DNA of 22,542 bases, from the IMG/VR virus record IMGVR_UViG_3300029309_000374, positions 1-22,542 of that record; one strand, 5' to 3'. Positions 1 to 7,521 of the stretch are shown here, one piece after another. Position 1 is the stretch's first letter, and every line of letters starts with the position of its first letter. The DNA comes from a virus. The notes beneath the pieces are model-generated. The model ran no database searches, had not been told where the DNA came from, and saw only the letters and a list, made by a program, of their open reading frames with translations. The position numbers and the translations under genes were made by a program.

Positions 1-1465
1 TAAATTCTCGATTAGCGTCATTTGTTCCCTTTCGAGAAGTGAACTCAATAGTAGGAGGCCCATTTAAATAACCCTCTGAAAAAGCACCAACAACAGGATT
101 TGCAGCACTTGTGTTTGTCCACCTTAATCCACTTATTCGATCAATATTCAAAGCATTTGAATTAACCCATCTGTAATTATCTAAACTGCCTAATTCATTT
201 GTGAGACGCATTTTTCCCCAATCGTAAACAAAATTTACTAATACCTTAGAGTCTTCAGTAATGCTTGCAGGTAGGCTTGAAAAATCCAATTGAAATCTTT
301 TGCTTTGAGTAACAGGTTCATTGCTATAGCCAGTAAGTTGAGTTATGGCTACATTAAATACTGGAGACTTTACGTTATAGTTAGGAAGAACTTTAGACTG
401 ATCAAGATTGACATTGGGATAACCATCGGTATATCCCCCATAAAATAAACGGCCATTTGCGATGGCCTGACTATCTGCTAATTGAGGAACATTATCATAA
501 ACCTTGTCTTGAACGTCTGTAGATAAAGGAATAAACGCTTGATCATCGGAGAAGGAAACACTCTGAGTTCCTGCTTGACCATTAAAGTTATTATCTATCT
601 CATCAATAAGATAAAAGGTAGAAGTGGTTAAATCACCCTTACGAGCGTAGACTTTAATTCTTACTACGTCCCCTTGAGAACTTTCAAGTTCTAGATTTAC
701 CTGATTAAAAAAATTACGTTGACCATTATTAATGAAGCCGTCCTTTAACTGAGATATGGAAACCCCTAATTGTGTGTACGGACTTAATGCTGATTCTTCT
801 CCATCTCTATAAACATACTGATAAGCAAACTGAAAATTCTTTTCAAATATATCCGTTTGACCTACATCTGGATTGTTTACAAAAGTTATAACCGGCGGAG
901 TGAGTGGTGGTGCTTTTGCAGCGGTAACATAAAGTGATCTAACATCTACGGTTCCTGTTCTAAAAGCAGTAGGATATCCACCGGTTCCACTAAATGATTG
1001 TTCCGCTACAGTTGCATTTATTTTCTTTGGAGAGTTTACTCCATCCGTAAAGTATAAAAGAACATCGTCATTATTGTTCTCAATAACATTTGCAGTAACT
1101 CTAGTTCCTGCATTAAAAAGTAATAAATCGTCTTGATAGACGATATAGGCTTTCTTAGTAGTATTGTCATACCGAAGAATAGTATGATCCGTGTTGGAAT
1201 TGTATACAAACCAGTAAATATATCCTAGCCTTTCAGAAGCGCATGTTCCTACACAAATGTTTGTCCCAGCGGGCATAGATCCATTTTGAATGTTTGCATC
1301 TTCGCTCCGAGAAAAATTACCTAATGAATTTCGTAAGACTAAAGCATTACCTGCGGCATCAACAGAAGTACGCACGTTTTGTGCGTCGCTCATTTCTACT
1401 CTACTAATGAGACGTTCATCATCATCTAGGTTGAGGAACTGTGGCTGAAGTTTATCAATGGGCAT
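1..1465 (-). CDS. Stabilisation-like phage structural protein, partial (C-terminus beyond the left edge)
   Basis: An open frame starts with ATG at 1465 (MPIDKLQPQFLNLDDDERL) and runs uninterrupted for 488 codons off the left edge. It begins three bases after the stop of the 246-residue connector gene (TAA AGG ATG), so it belongs to the same operon. The protein is rich in Asn, Thr, Tyr and beta-prone segments. It contains a stretch reading FAYQYVYRDGEESALSPYT, a pattern I associate with the long 'stabilisation' proteins (P22 gp10-like) of crAss-like and related short-tailed phages. It would then sit at the base of the portal-ring stack and close the head-tail channel. No signal peptide or membrane segment is visible. 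Position after two ring-like connectors supports the call. The family assignment is from memory of sequence patterns. Another tail-hub or fibre-anchor protein is possible. Confidence 0.65.
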   Translation of the reverse strand, partial: MPIDKLQPQFLNLDDDERLISRVEMSDAQNVRTSVDAAGNALVLRNSLGNFSRSEDANIQNGSMPAGTNICVGTCASERLGYIYWFVYNSNTDHTILRYDNTTKKAYIVYQDDLLLFNAGTRVTANVIENNNDDVLLYFTDGVNSPKKINATVAEQSFSGTGGYPTAFRTGTVDVRSLYVTAAKAPPLTPPVITFVNNPDVGQTDIFEKNFQFAYQYVYRDGEESALSPYTQLGVSISQLKDGFINNGQRNFFNQVNLELESSQGDVVRIKVYARKGDLTTSTFYLIDEIDNNFNGQAGTQSVSFSDDQAFIPLSTDVQDKVYDNVPQLADSQAIANGRLFYGGYTDGYPNVNLDQSKVLPNYNVKSPVFNVAITQLTGYSNEPVTQSKRFQLDFSSLPASITEDSKVLVNFVYDWGKMRLTNELGSLDNYRWVNSNALNIDRISGLRWTNTSAANPVVGAFSEGYLNGPPTIEFTSRKGTNDANREF

Positions 1466-1468
1466 CCT

Positions 1469-2209
1469 TTAGGCTTTGGGACTTAGTTTGAAGTTTTGAC
1501 GAATCACCTGCATGGCTTGATTCTTAGACCAAGACTTCATTCTGGAATTTGCTAACCTTCTCTCGTTGTAATACTCTGATCTAGCACGAGCCTTTTCATT
1601 AGCAGGCACACTAGTTTTTCTTTGTATAATATTATAATACATATACGCCTTAACGGCTTGTTCCGCAAAAACAGGAACTAAAGGACAATCTGACTTTGCC
1701 TCATCCGCTATATACTCTATAACTACATTATCGGTGTTATTATCCTGAGCAATTTCTATTCTGTTTTCTACCAGGTTCATTCTATATTGACCTGCTCCTT
1801 GTCCACCACCTAAACCGTAAAGCCTACCTAATGAAGATGAATATAGATAGTTATTGAATACATAAGAGTCAAGATCCGCTAAGAATTGACGATTTTGATT
1901 GTTTGGTTGTATTCCAAGATTCATATTATCATTAACTGCCCATACATAAACTAAGCCGTCAGGGCCTATGGTGCCGATTTTTGTTAACTCTACAAAATCA
2001 GTAGGCAATTCTGCGGTTCCTAGTGATTGATCAACAGTTAATTTTACACTTTTAATTCTTTGTGCTACATCAAAACCTATTTCCCTTGCACCCAATAAAG
2101 CATATTGACGCATCATAACATCTGAAACATTAGAGCCGTAGTCATCGGGATCTATTCCTAATGAGTAGTTGATTACTATTTGATCTACTGTTACAAAATT
2201 TGCTGACAT
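1469..2209 (-). CDS. Head-tail connector / ring protein (tail-tube adaptor type)
   Basis: This 246-residue soluble protein follows the 260-residue connector gene with a one-base stop/start overlap (TAATG), which suggests translational coupling. The segment LPTDFVELTKIG (about residues 68-79) resembles the 'LP.DFV...' motif of T7 gp11-like and crAss-like ring or adaptor proteins. IEYIADE (about 164-170), followed by a helix rich in Ala and Tyr (about 179-195), matches the end of the same fold, where a beta strand precedes helices that pack on the neighbouring ring. The C-terminus is basic (ARARSEYYNERR, KSWSKN). The expected role is a dodecameric ring between portal and tail. The family is recognised by eye, so the exact ring number is unknown. 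Confidence 0.65.
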   Translation of the reverse strand: MSANFVTVDQIVINYSLGIDPDDYGSNVSDVMMRQYALLGAREIGFDVAQRIKSVKLTVDQSLGTAELPTDFVELTKIGTIGPDGLVYVWAVNDNMNLGIQPNNQNRQFLADLDSYVFNNYLYSSSLGRLYGLGGGQGAGQYRMNLVENRIEIAQDNNTDNVVIEYIADEAKSDCPLVPVFAEQAVKAYMYYNIIQRKTSVPANEKARARSEYYNERRLANSRMKSWSKNQAMQVIRQNFKLSPKA

Positions 2210-2961
2210 TACTTAACTGATTCTTGGGTTATCTGACTTTCGCTATATTGAACCACTTGAGCATCTCTTAGATTTACACCTGCTAATGAGGCTATCTCCA
2301 TTACTAATTCTGGAAACAATATCTCGGGTAATTCAAAATCAATACTTGTGGCTGAGTTGTATATCTCAACCCCAGATACTGCTGTTGTATATCCAAATGT
2401 TGGTTGAGAAACACTTCTTGCTTGGGTGTCAGGTACCAAGCCTTGGGGTAGTTTGTAGTATCTAAGATCAACAGTAGATATGGAAGTATTAACATTAGGA
2501 AACACCTCTATCTGATTTGCTATTAGCGCTACTGGGTTTTGATCAGTAGGCTTAGATATGTCACTTAGGTTTACTAAATCAATATCAGCGTCATTATATA
2601 CTATCTGTACCTTAGCCTTATTAGAAACACCTAATATTAAATTTCCTGTAGTAAACATCGAAATTACTCTTCCTAAATCAGAAGGCTTGTCTACCACTCC
2701 ACTACTTAAAGTCAGTGTGGCTTTTTTAGTAAGCATGGATAAATCTTCTAAGACCTGAACAAATTTATTCTGATCTCTTGGTGAGTCTATCTGTTGCCTA
2801 CGCATACGCACTGCGGTACGTTGCTGATCAAACAAATCATTAAACACGTTCATCTGAGCGACACCAGCGAACTGGTTAAAAATAGAGGGAGTAATGAATC
2901 CTCTTTGGTCTTTATTGACCAAATCTTTTAACGCATTATAAACCCTTTGTACACTTGCCAT
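2209..2961 (-). CDS. Head-tail connector / ring protein
   Basis: I place the start at the ATG at 2961 (MASVQRVYNALKDLVNKDQ), giving 250 residues. The frame extends upstream to an ATG at 2991 (MYICISKIAN...), but a TAnnTTTG box at 2981-2988 covers that extension. An mRNA from this box could not include the upstream ATG, and the leader would be short. The N-terminal half holds a helical stretch with ITPSIFNQFAGVAQ, a pattern I know from ring proteins of crAss-like and related Bacteroidota phages (G-[FY]-[IL]-T-P-x-x-F-N-x-F). The rest looks beta-rich. It heads the operon leading into the 246-residue connector and the stabilisation-like protein. Structural role is likely; the exact position in the connector is unknown. 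Confidence 0.65.
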   Translation of the reverse strand: MASVQRVYNALKDLVNKDQRGFITPSIFNQFAGVAQMNVFNDLFDQQRTAVRMRRQQIDSPRDQNKFVQVLEDLSMLTKKATLTLSSGVVDKPSDLGRVISMFTTGNLILGVSNKAKVQIVYNDADIDLVNLSDISKPTDQNPVALIANQIEVFPNVNTSISTVDLRYYKLPQGLVPDTQARSVSQPTFGYTTAVSGVEIYNSATSIDFELPEILFPELVMEIASLAGVNLRDAQVVQYSESQITQESVK

Positions 2962-2980
2962 ATTTGCAATCTTTGATATA

Positions 2981-2988
2981 CAAATATA
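2981..2988 (-). promoter_or_regulatory. TAnnTTTG box before the connector operon
   Basis: The minus strand reads TATATTTG, an exact match to the Bacteroidota -7 consensus TAnnTTTG. It lies 19 bases upstream of the preferred ATG at 2961 and directly after a hairpin with a short T-run. I see no TTG at the usual -33 spacing, so this is a candidate only. Confidence 0.5.
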
Positions 2989-2990
2989 CA

Positions 2991-3030
2991 TAAAAGAGAA
3001 AGGGGCGTCCTCTGTGAGAAAGCCCCTTCT
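2991..3030 (-). terminator. Candidate Rho-independent terminator
   Basis: On the minus strand a GC-rich stem (AAGGGGC type arms at 3000-3006 and 3022-3028, seven pairs) encloses a 15-base loop and is followed by TCTTTTA. It is the second of two hairpins between the 262-residue gene and the connector operon. The T-run is short, so strength is uncertain. Confidence 0.5.
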
Positions 3031-3057
3031 ATATAGACAAATAAGTAATCTCTAACC

Positions 3058-3094
3058 AAAACTTGCTAGGGGGCGACTAGACAGGTGCCCTAGC
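3058..3094 (-). terminator. Candidate terminator, first of two tandem hairpins
   Basis: A perfect seven-base stem is formed by GCTAGGG (3094-3088 on the minus strand) and CCCTAGC (3071-3065), with a 16-base loop. AAGTTTTGG follows. It lies 26 bases beyond the stop of the 262-residue gene and could end the transcript of that gene. Confidence 0.5.
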
Positions 3095-3108
3095 GACTTT
3101 GTCTTTTA

Positions 3109-3116
3109 CAAATATA
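3109..3116 (-). promoter_or_regulatory. TAnnTTTG box just after the 262-residue gene
   Basis: The minus strand reads TATATTTG three bases after the stop codon at 3120-3122. A TTG lies 20 bases upstream of it inside the end of the gene, a spacing compatible with the Bacteroidota -33/-7 pair. Both tandem hairpins are downstream, so a transcript from here would be short or would read into the connector operon. Confidence 0.4.
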
Positions 3117-3119
3117 TGC

Positions 3120-3908
3120 TTATTTATTTAGTCTTGCAACTACTTCTTCATAAACTGGCGCACCTTTATCAGTCAGACAGAATCGAACCATAATGTCGAC
3201 GGCATCTTGTCCGGCAGGTACAGAAACAATTATATTGTTTGTATCAAACCAGCGTACTGAGTCAGCACTACATAATAGTATTTGAAGGTTTCTAGCCTGT
3301 AAAATTGCAGACCTTACTTTGACTTCTGGAGCATCAAACATCTGAATAAATCTTTTAGGATCAGACTTTGCTGAACTTAAAAGTTCTCTCTTAATTTCGA
3401 TGTTGCTTGAATCTATGTTGATACCTAATGATAAAGCGACAGGAAGTAAATCTTGCATGTCCTTATCTCTTACTAGAGCAATAGCATCTAACTGCGCGAA
3501 CTCTTGTTCTACAGTGCTTTCTGCACTCTTACTATTATCTACGGCTTTAAACTTAGATCCTCCATTAGCCGCATTGCCGGGATGTGAATCTAAGAATGCG
3601 CGTAAATTAGGCTTCTCTTCAGGAACTACCAGAACCTTATTGACAAAAAGGACATGTGACCTTACTGACTGTGGGCTTTGCTCGTCCACATATATACTTG
3701 GCTCCCCTGGACAATAACGAATTGATCGAACCTTATTGCTTTCTTTATCAAAAAACTCTGCTTCGGATCGAAGACTAAAAAGGACCCCTCCTTTGTTGTT
3801 TAGGGTTTCGTATACCTGAGTTAATGTTTCTTTATTGTTTTGTTTGATTTTAAAGCCGTCGCGCTGAATGGGACTGGCTTTCTTTTTTTGAGCAGTTTTT
3901 GCTTCCAT
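3120..3908 (-). CDS. Phage virion-associated protein of unknown function
   Basis: A 262-residue protein encoded between the major capsid gene and the connector genes. The N-terminus is very basic (MEAKTAQKKKASPIQ). It then has a beta-rich region with YCPGEPSIYVDEQ (about residues 66-78) and a stretch ending LRAFLDSHPGN, followed by a Ser/Lys-rich linker and a helical C-terminal half. I recall similar 'YCPGE.SI..DEQ ... FL..HP.N' proteins in marine phage genomes without an assigned role. Its position suggests a head or head-completion protein, or a protein that binds packaged DNA through the basic tail. It is flanked by terminators on both sides, so it seems to be a single-gene unit. I could not identify its promoter with confidence. 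Confidence 0.6.
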   Translation of the reverse strand: MEAKTAQKKKASPIQRDGFKIKQNNKETLTQVYETLNNKGGVLFSLRSEAEFFDKESNKVRSIRYCPGEPSIYVDEQSPQSVRSHVLFVNKVLVVPEEKPNLRAFLDSHPGNAANGGSKFKAVDNSKSAESTVEQEFAQLDAIALVRDKDMQDLLPVALSLGINIDSSNIEIKRELLSSAKSDPKRFIQMFDAPEVKVRSAILQARNLQILLCSADSVRWFDTNNIIVSVPAGQDAVDIMVRFCLTDKGAPVYEEVVARLNK

Positions 3909-3939
3909 GATGTTTTATTTGAATGAAATTATAATTTAT

Positions 3940-3976
3940 AAAAAAGGGAGTGGGGAGGGTTGCCCCTCCCGTTCCC
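3940..3976 (-). terminator. Strong Rho-independent terminator after the major capsid gene
   Basis: On the minus strand GGGAGGG, a GCAA tetraloop and CCCTCCC form a perfect seven-pair GC stem. It can extend through a small internal mismatch to GGGA/TCCC, and six or more T residues follow. It sits just after the capsid gene stop at 3987 and is the clearest terminator in the window. Confidence 0.9.
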
Positions 3977-3986
3977 AAATCTCTAA

Positions 3987-5372
3987 TTAAAGAGTAATTA
4001 ATACATGCTGATTAGCAGCGCGAGTAACTAAAGTAGACTCAGAACGATAGTTGAATTGAAGGTCGTCAGTATTTGTGTTATTGACACCTAAAATAGAACC
4101 AGTCATCCAGTGCTCCATCTCACGGCTATATCCGTTTGTATCCTTGTAGTTAAGTTCCAAAGCAGCGGCTCTGTTGCCAGTCTTTGGATCAACAACCGTA
4201 GTCATTGGTATCATAACTCCTAGGTACTCAGAACCAGCCAACAAAGTTGGATCGTTAAGTAACTTCCAGTTGTGCTTGTGGAAAGTATATCCTCCACGAG
4301 TGAAAGATTGGAATCCAAGATTAGCACCATCGCCATCTCGTCCACCAAAAGCATTAACACCTGCTGTTGTGTTACCAAATCCAGCGGCTCCATTCAATGA
4401 CGCAACGAAGTCGTCAATCTTGAAACCTTGAGAAGTGTTACAGTAAATAGCGTACTCAGGAGCAGCGCCATTCTTGTCCAAGTTCTCGATCATTGTATCC
4501 ATACCAGTTAAGGCGTTGATCTGACCGTCGTGAACGATACCTCTGTTTTCAATTGCAGAGAAATAACCTTCTCCAGCAGTAACAGATGCACCAGCACCAG
4601 TTAGTGTAGAAGTTACATTCTCTCCTAAAAGGAACATCATCTCACGCTTGTCTAAGAAACGAGCACGAGTGTCCATCTCTCCTTTGACATACCATCTGTA
4701 GTCTCCATTACCTACGTTCACCCAACCAATGTTAGTTGCTTGTGATCCAGTAACTCTGAATACTTCCTTAATGATATTGTACTTGTTAGTTCGCTTGATT
4801 ACGTTACTTTCCAAGTATCCATTATTCTGATCAGATCCTTGCTTGAACAAGTTACCGATAACTGGGAACTCAGTAGCCGTTGTTGCAGCACTAGCAGTAA
4901 GACCAGCAGAAGATAATGTTTGAATAGTGTAATCAGCAGTAGCAGTATTGCTAACTTCTCCTGTTGGAGAGATAGCCGTTACGATACCACGATCCTGTCC
5001 GTACAACAAGATAACGTCATTAAGACGTAGAACTGAAGCATCAGAAGAAGCCTTCTTAATTACTAGAGTTGTTGCGGCGGCGGCGGCGGTAGCGCTTAGC
5101 GTTCCTGCTTGTGCTTGGTGAAGACGATTTTCTTCCCAATACTGGACTTCGTCTGCGGTACCGTTTGCGCGAATTGCTCCGGTTAGGCTTAGAAACCCCG
5201 TAATTCCACCAGAAATTTGCTGATAGCCGTAAGTCTTTACAAGACTATCTCTGTTGTCTGGTGCGTTTATTTCATCTATGAAGTCTCCGAGAGAAGTATA
5301 TTTCTCTGGGGACAAGCGGCGAAAGACCGCTGGTTTACTGTCATTATAGACAGGAGGAAAAGAATTTGCCAT
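3987..5372 (-). CDS. Major capsid protein (HK97-fold type)
   Basis: A 461-residue protein directly downstream of the scaffold-like gene and followed by a strong terminator, the usual place for the major capsid gene. Visible features fit an HK97-type shell protein: an N-terminal helical arm, a central region with WYVKGEMDTRARFLDKREMMFLLG (in part), and MDTMIENLDKNGAAPEYAIYC-like text typical of the A/P domain helix before the strand. The C-terminal region includes FHKHNWKLLNDP and a late strand cluster. About residues 90-160 form an Ala/Thr-rich inserted or extended segment that includes a short poly-Ala run. The protein is unlike T4 or T7 capsid proteins. I judge it closest to those of crAss-like and marine Bacteroidota phages, from pattern memory. 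No Shine-Dalgarno precedes the ATG. Expression probably comes from the promoter in front of the scaffold gene. Confidence 0.85.
   Translation of the reverse strand: MANSFPPVYNDSKPAVFRRLSPEKYTSLGDFIDEINAPDNRDSLVKTYGYQQISGGITGFLSLTGAIRANGTADEVQYWEENRLHQAQAGTLSATAAAAATTLVIKKASSDASVLRLNDVILLYGQDRGIVTAISPTGEVSNTATADYTIQTLSSAGLTASAATTATEFPVIGNLFKQGSDQNNGYLESNVIKRTNKYNIIKEVFRVTGSQATNIGWVNVGNGDYRWYVKGEMDTRARFLDKREMMFLLGENVTSTLTGAGASVTAGEGYFSAIENRGIVHDGQINALTGMDTMIENLDKNGAAPEYAIYCNTSQGFKIDDFVASLNGAAGFGNTTAGVNAFGGRDGDGANLGFQSFTRGGYTFHKHNWKLLNDPTLLAGSEYLGVMIPMTTVVDPKTGNRAAALELNYKDTNGYSREMEHWMTGSILGVNNTNTDDLQFNYRSESTLVTRAANQHVLITL
5074..5089. repeat. Short GCG trinucleotide tract inside the capsid gene
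   Basis: Five tandem GCG units on the plus strand encode a run of Ala within the Ala/Thr-rich segment of the capsid protein. It is a possible slippage site that would add or remove single Ala residues without breaking the frame. Confidence 0.7.
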
Positions 5373-5399
5373 GATATATAATTTTAATCGGTTAAGGCA

Positions 5400-6560
5400 T
5401 TAAACATTAAAGCGTAATCTTTGAGTTCCTATCTCTTCTTCAAGTGCTTGACGGAGTGACTCCGCAACTGGATTACTTTTAACTTTTTGCTCAAGGGCTG
5501 GAGCGCTTGCATCAACATTAGCCGCCGTTTCGACAACATTGCGTTGGCCATCACTTAATCCTTGACGGTATATACTTTGAACAATATTGGGCAAGTTGTC
5601 CATTATAGTTCGATCAGTATTCCATTTGTCAAAATTCCAATTACCACCTTCTTCGACATAGTCATCAAAGAAAGACTCAATTTCTACATTCTTCTTTTTA
5701 AGTTGATCCTTGTATACGGCATCAACACCAAACGAAAATGTTTTGTCGTTGCCTAAATCAAATTCAATCTGTTCTAATTCATTAACATCTTGAACCATAT
5801 TATTTATCCACTGATCATCTACAATAGAAGGATTTTCCATTGACTCTTGTTGCACTGGCGCTGCGAAATTCTCTTGGATTTGCCCAATAGTATTACGAGC
5901 GTTTTGTGCAGCGATCTTGAGATCCACTTTAGATGCAGCAACTTCCTCAGCGTCGTATAGGCTCTCATCAAGTTTGTATTTCCGTTTCAGTAATACATCC
6001 ACTTCATCAGAACTCAAGTTAGGATAAGACGTAGACATCTCTACACGGACGGCTGTTAAGTCATCCATGCCTTCAGTATTTAATGATTGATATGCAAACC
6101 AATCACCAGGGTCTCTTCCTGTACTTTCGACAAAATCAGCAATTGCTTGTACCCGTGGGTCAAGTTCAAATACTTCGCTATTTTCCTGTTCGCCTTCCGA
6201 GGGTTGCATTTCGCTGTTCTCCTGAAGTTGGTCAAGGAATGAATCGAAGTCGGATTCATTTTCTTGCATCGGTTCTTGTACGGCCTCAGTTGATGCAACC
6301 TCCTGGGGTTCGTTTGCTACCGCCTGCTGAACTGGCTGAACTTCTTCTGGCTGAACTTGATCAGCAGAAGGCCCATTAACTTCTTCCTGTGCTGGTTGCT
6401 CAGGAGCAGGTTGTTCTGATTGCGGTTGTGTTTCTGTTTCAGATGAATTATCTGCCATAGCATTATTAACATCATCTATCGCCGCTTTGGGCGGCTCTTG
6501 TGAAACCTCCATTCCCGCTTCGCGGATCTTGGCTTCTAATTGGCTATCAATTGTATTCAT
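5400..6560 (-). CDS. Capsid scaffold-like protein
   Basis: A 386-residue, strongly acidic protein whose stop lies 27 bases before the start of the major capsid gene. The first 130 or so residues are low-complexity and rich in Glu, Gln, Pro and Ala (for example PEQPAQEEVNGPSADQVQPEE). A more ordered region with DWFAYQSLNTEGMDDLTAVR follows, then helices. Acidic, helical and partly disordered proteins encoded immediately upstream of the capsid gene are typical scaffolds that guide procapsid assembly and then leave. No protease signature is visible here or nearby, so exit without cleavage is possible. The Gln/Pro/Glu repeats could also explain poor conservation. The call rests on position and composition. 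Confidence 0.75.
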   Translation of the reverse strand: MNTIDSQLEAKIREAGMEVSQEPPKAAIDDVNNAMADNSSETETQPQSEQPAPEQPAQEEVNGPSADQVQPEEVQPVQQAVANEPQEVASTEAVQEPMQENESDFDSFLDQLQENSEMQPSEGEQENSEVFELDPRVQAIADFVESTGRDPGDWFAYQSLNTEGMDDLTAVRVEMSTSYPNLSSDEVDVLLKRKYKLDESLYDAEEVAASKVDLKIAAQNARNTIGQIQENFAAPVQQESMENPSIVDDQWINNMVQDVNELEQIEFDLGNDKTFSFGVDAVYKDQLKKKNVEIESFFDDYVEEGGNWNFDKWNTDRTIMDNLPNIVQSIYRQGLSDGQRNVVETAANVDASAPALEQKVKSNPVAESLRQALEEEIGTQRLRFNV

Positions 6561-6583
6561 ATGTATTTATATTTATAATCAAA

Positions 6584-6591
6584 CAAAGTTA
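6584..6591 (-). promoter_or_regulatory. TAnnTTTG box before the scaffold and capsid operon
   Basis: The minus strand reads TAACTTTG, 23 bases upstream of the scaffold ATG and immediately after a strong terminator. This placement fits a promoter for the scaffold-capsid pair. No TTG is seen at the expected -33 distance. Confidence 0.5.
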
Positions 6592-6606
6592 TGATGTTTA
6601 AACAAC

Positions 6607-6650
6607 AAAAAAGCGAGTGAACTGCACTGTATAAATGCAAATCACTCGCT
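6607..6650 (-). terminator. Rho-independent terminator after the 161-residue gene
   Basis: The minus strand forms a perfect nine-base stem, AGCGAGTGA with TCACTCGCT (6650-6642 and 6620-6612), around a 21-base loop and followed by TTTTTTG. It lies 20 bases after the stop of the 161-residue gene and just before the scaffold promoter box. Confidence 0.85.
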
Positions 6651-6670
6651 CTTAAAAGTAGTGAAGATCT

Positions 6671-7156
6671 TTATTGACCCATTTGTTTCATAACGCGGCC
6701 GATTCCGCTATCGTTCAAGTTAGTTGCGACTCTTGCGTAACCTCTAACCTTTCCGCCTTTTTCGTATTTCATTTTCATACCTGAACCTGCTACATTTTCA
6801 CCCTTGCCTCTTCCAGCACGACCACTCTCTATGGCATTCGTGTTAGAATCTCTAGCCATATCTTTCATAACACTCATAGCGATTTTTCTTTGCTTAGGAT
6901 CTTTGAGCATGGCCTTCATCATTCCGCCACTCTCGTACATCTTTTTCATTTTGCCGCCTTTCATGTATTCCATCATACCGCCGCCTGCCATACTCATACC
7001 TTGAGCGCTAGACTTGTTTCCAGAAAACTTTCTTTTACCTCGGCTTTTCTCCATTCCCTCGCTTTCATCGCGACGATCTTTCATTGTCTGACTCTTCTTT
7101 CCACTTCGTGCGCCCATAGAGTCATCAAGCCGTGCGTTGTATCCTTGTTTCTTCAT
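6671..7156 (-). CDS. Small basic Gly/Met/Lys-rich phage protein
   Basis: A 161-residue protein of unusual composition: very rich in Lys, Arg, Gly and Met, with patches such as MSMAGGGMMEYMKGGKMKKMYESGG. It begins MKKQGYNARLDDSMGARSG, a start I have seen on unassigned proteins in marine phage genomes. The pattern suggests a largely disordered, nucleic-acid-binding or head-internal protein, but no domain is recognisable. Its gene lies between the 93-residue gene and the scaffold gene, with its own TAnnTTTG box and a strong terminator, so it seems to be transcribed as a single unit within the virion-gene block. The function is unknown. Confidence 0.7.
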   Translation of the reverse strand: MKKQGYNARLDDSMGARSGKKSQTMKDRRDESEGMEKSRGKRKFSGNKSSAQGMSMAGGGMMEYMKGGKMKKMYESGGMMKAMLKDPKQRKIAMSVMKDMARDSNTNAIESGRAGRGKGENVAGSGMKMKYEKGGKVRGYARVATNLNDSGIGRVMKQMGQ

Positions 7157-7178
7157 AATTAGTAGGTTGTATGTGTTA

Positions 7179-7186
7179 CAAATTTA
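7179..7186 (-). promoter_or_regulatory. TAnnTTTG box before the 161-residue gene
   Basis: The minus strand reads TAAATTTG, 22 bases upstream of the ATG at 7156. It matches the Bacteroidota -7 consensus exactly, but no clear -33 element is present. Confidence 0.5.
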
Positions 7187-7218
7187 AGCATTATCAGTTT
7201 TATTTTCAGGGGGTGAGA

Positions 7219-7500
7219 TTACCACTTTACTTTATTCGCCCAATACGCTGCGCTCATCTTCCCCTTAGCAATATTTCTAGCATGCCTTGCTTTAAAGGCT
7301 GCTCTTTTTTTTCTTCTTGCTGGGCTAGGATTAGACTCCGTTACAGTATCAGCACCAGGCTGACCAAATCTTATTACTTTTACTTTATCACCTTCTTTAG
7401 CAACAACTACATGAGACTTGGTGGGATGGCTTGGGGTTGCCTTTGGTTTATTATAACCAGAAACTCCTGCTCTTTTTAAACGAGGATCTTTATTTGCCAT
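7219..7500 (-). CDS. Small basic conserved-type phage protein
   Basis: A 93-residue basic protein. The N-terminal half (DPRLKRAGVSGYNKPKATPSH) and a central strand pair (SHVVVAKEGDKVKVIRFGQPG) precede a Lys/Arg/Ala-rich C-terminal helix ending AKGKMSAAYWANKVKW. I recall near-identical small proteins in marine cyanophages and other phages, usually listed as hypothetical (possibly the DUF5872 family, which I cannot confirm). A single-stranded or structured nucleic-acid-binding role would fit the charge but is inference. The gene lies just downstream of the enzyme operon, with a TAnnTTTG box only four bases before its ATG. Confidence 0.75.
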   Translation of the reverse strand: MANKDPRLKRAGVSGYNKPKATPSHPTKSHVVVAKEGDKVKVIRFGQPGADTVTESNPSPARRKKRAAFKARHARNIAKGKMSAAYWANKVKW

Positions 7501-7504
7501 AAGG

Positions 7505-7512
7505 CAAAGATA
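7505..7512 (-). promoter_or_regulatory. TAnnTTTG box directly at the 93-residue gene start
   Basis: The minus strand reads TATCTTTG, followed by CCTT and the ATG at 7500. If this is a true -7 element, the transcript would begin at or very near the start codon (leaderless). It lies in the 21-base gap between the methyltransferase stop and this gene. Confidence 0.4.
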
Positions 7513-7521
7513 ATGCGTTTT

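Noticed and set aside
2558-2758. Short plus-strand frames opposite connector, capsid, scaffold and enzyme genes
   Set aside because: Each is fully contained opposite a well-supported minus-strand gene, lacks a start signal and has no recognisable domain.
2962-2991. Upstream ATG at 2991 for the 260-residue connector frame
   Set aside because: The added residues MYICISKIAN overlap the TAnnTTTG box and look unlike a phage protein start. The ATG at 2961 gives a normal N-terminus.
5074-5089. GCG tract as a phase-variation switch
   Set aside because: The unit is three bases, so slippage would not change the frame. It only alters the poly-Ala length in the capsid protein.
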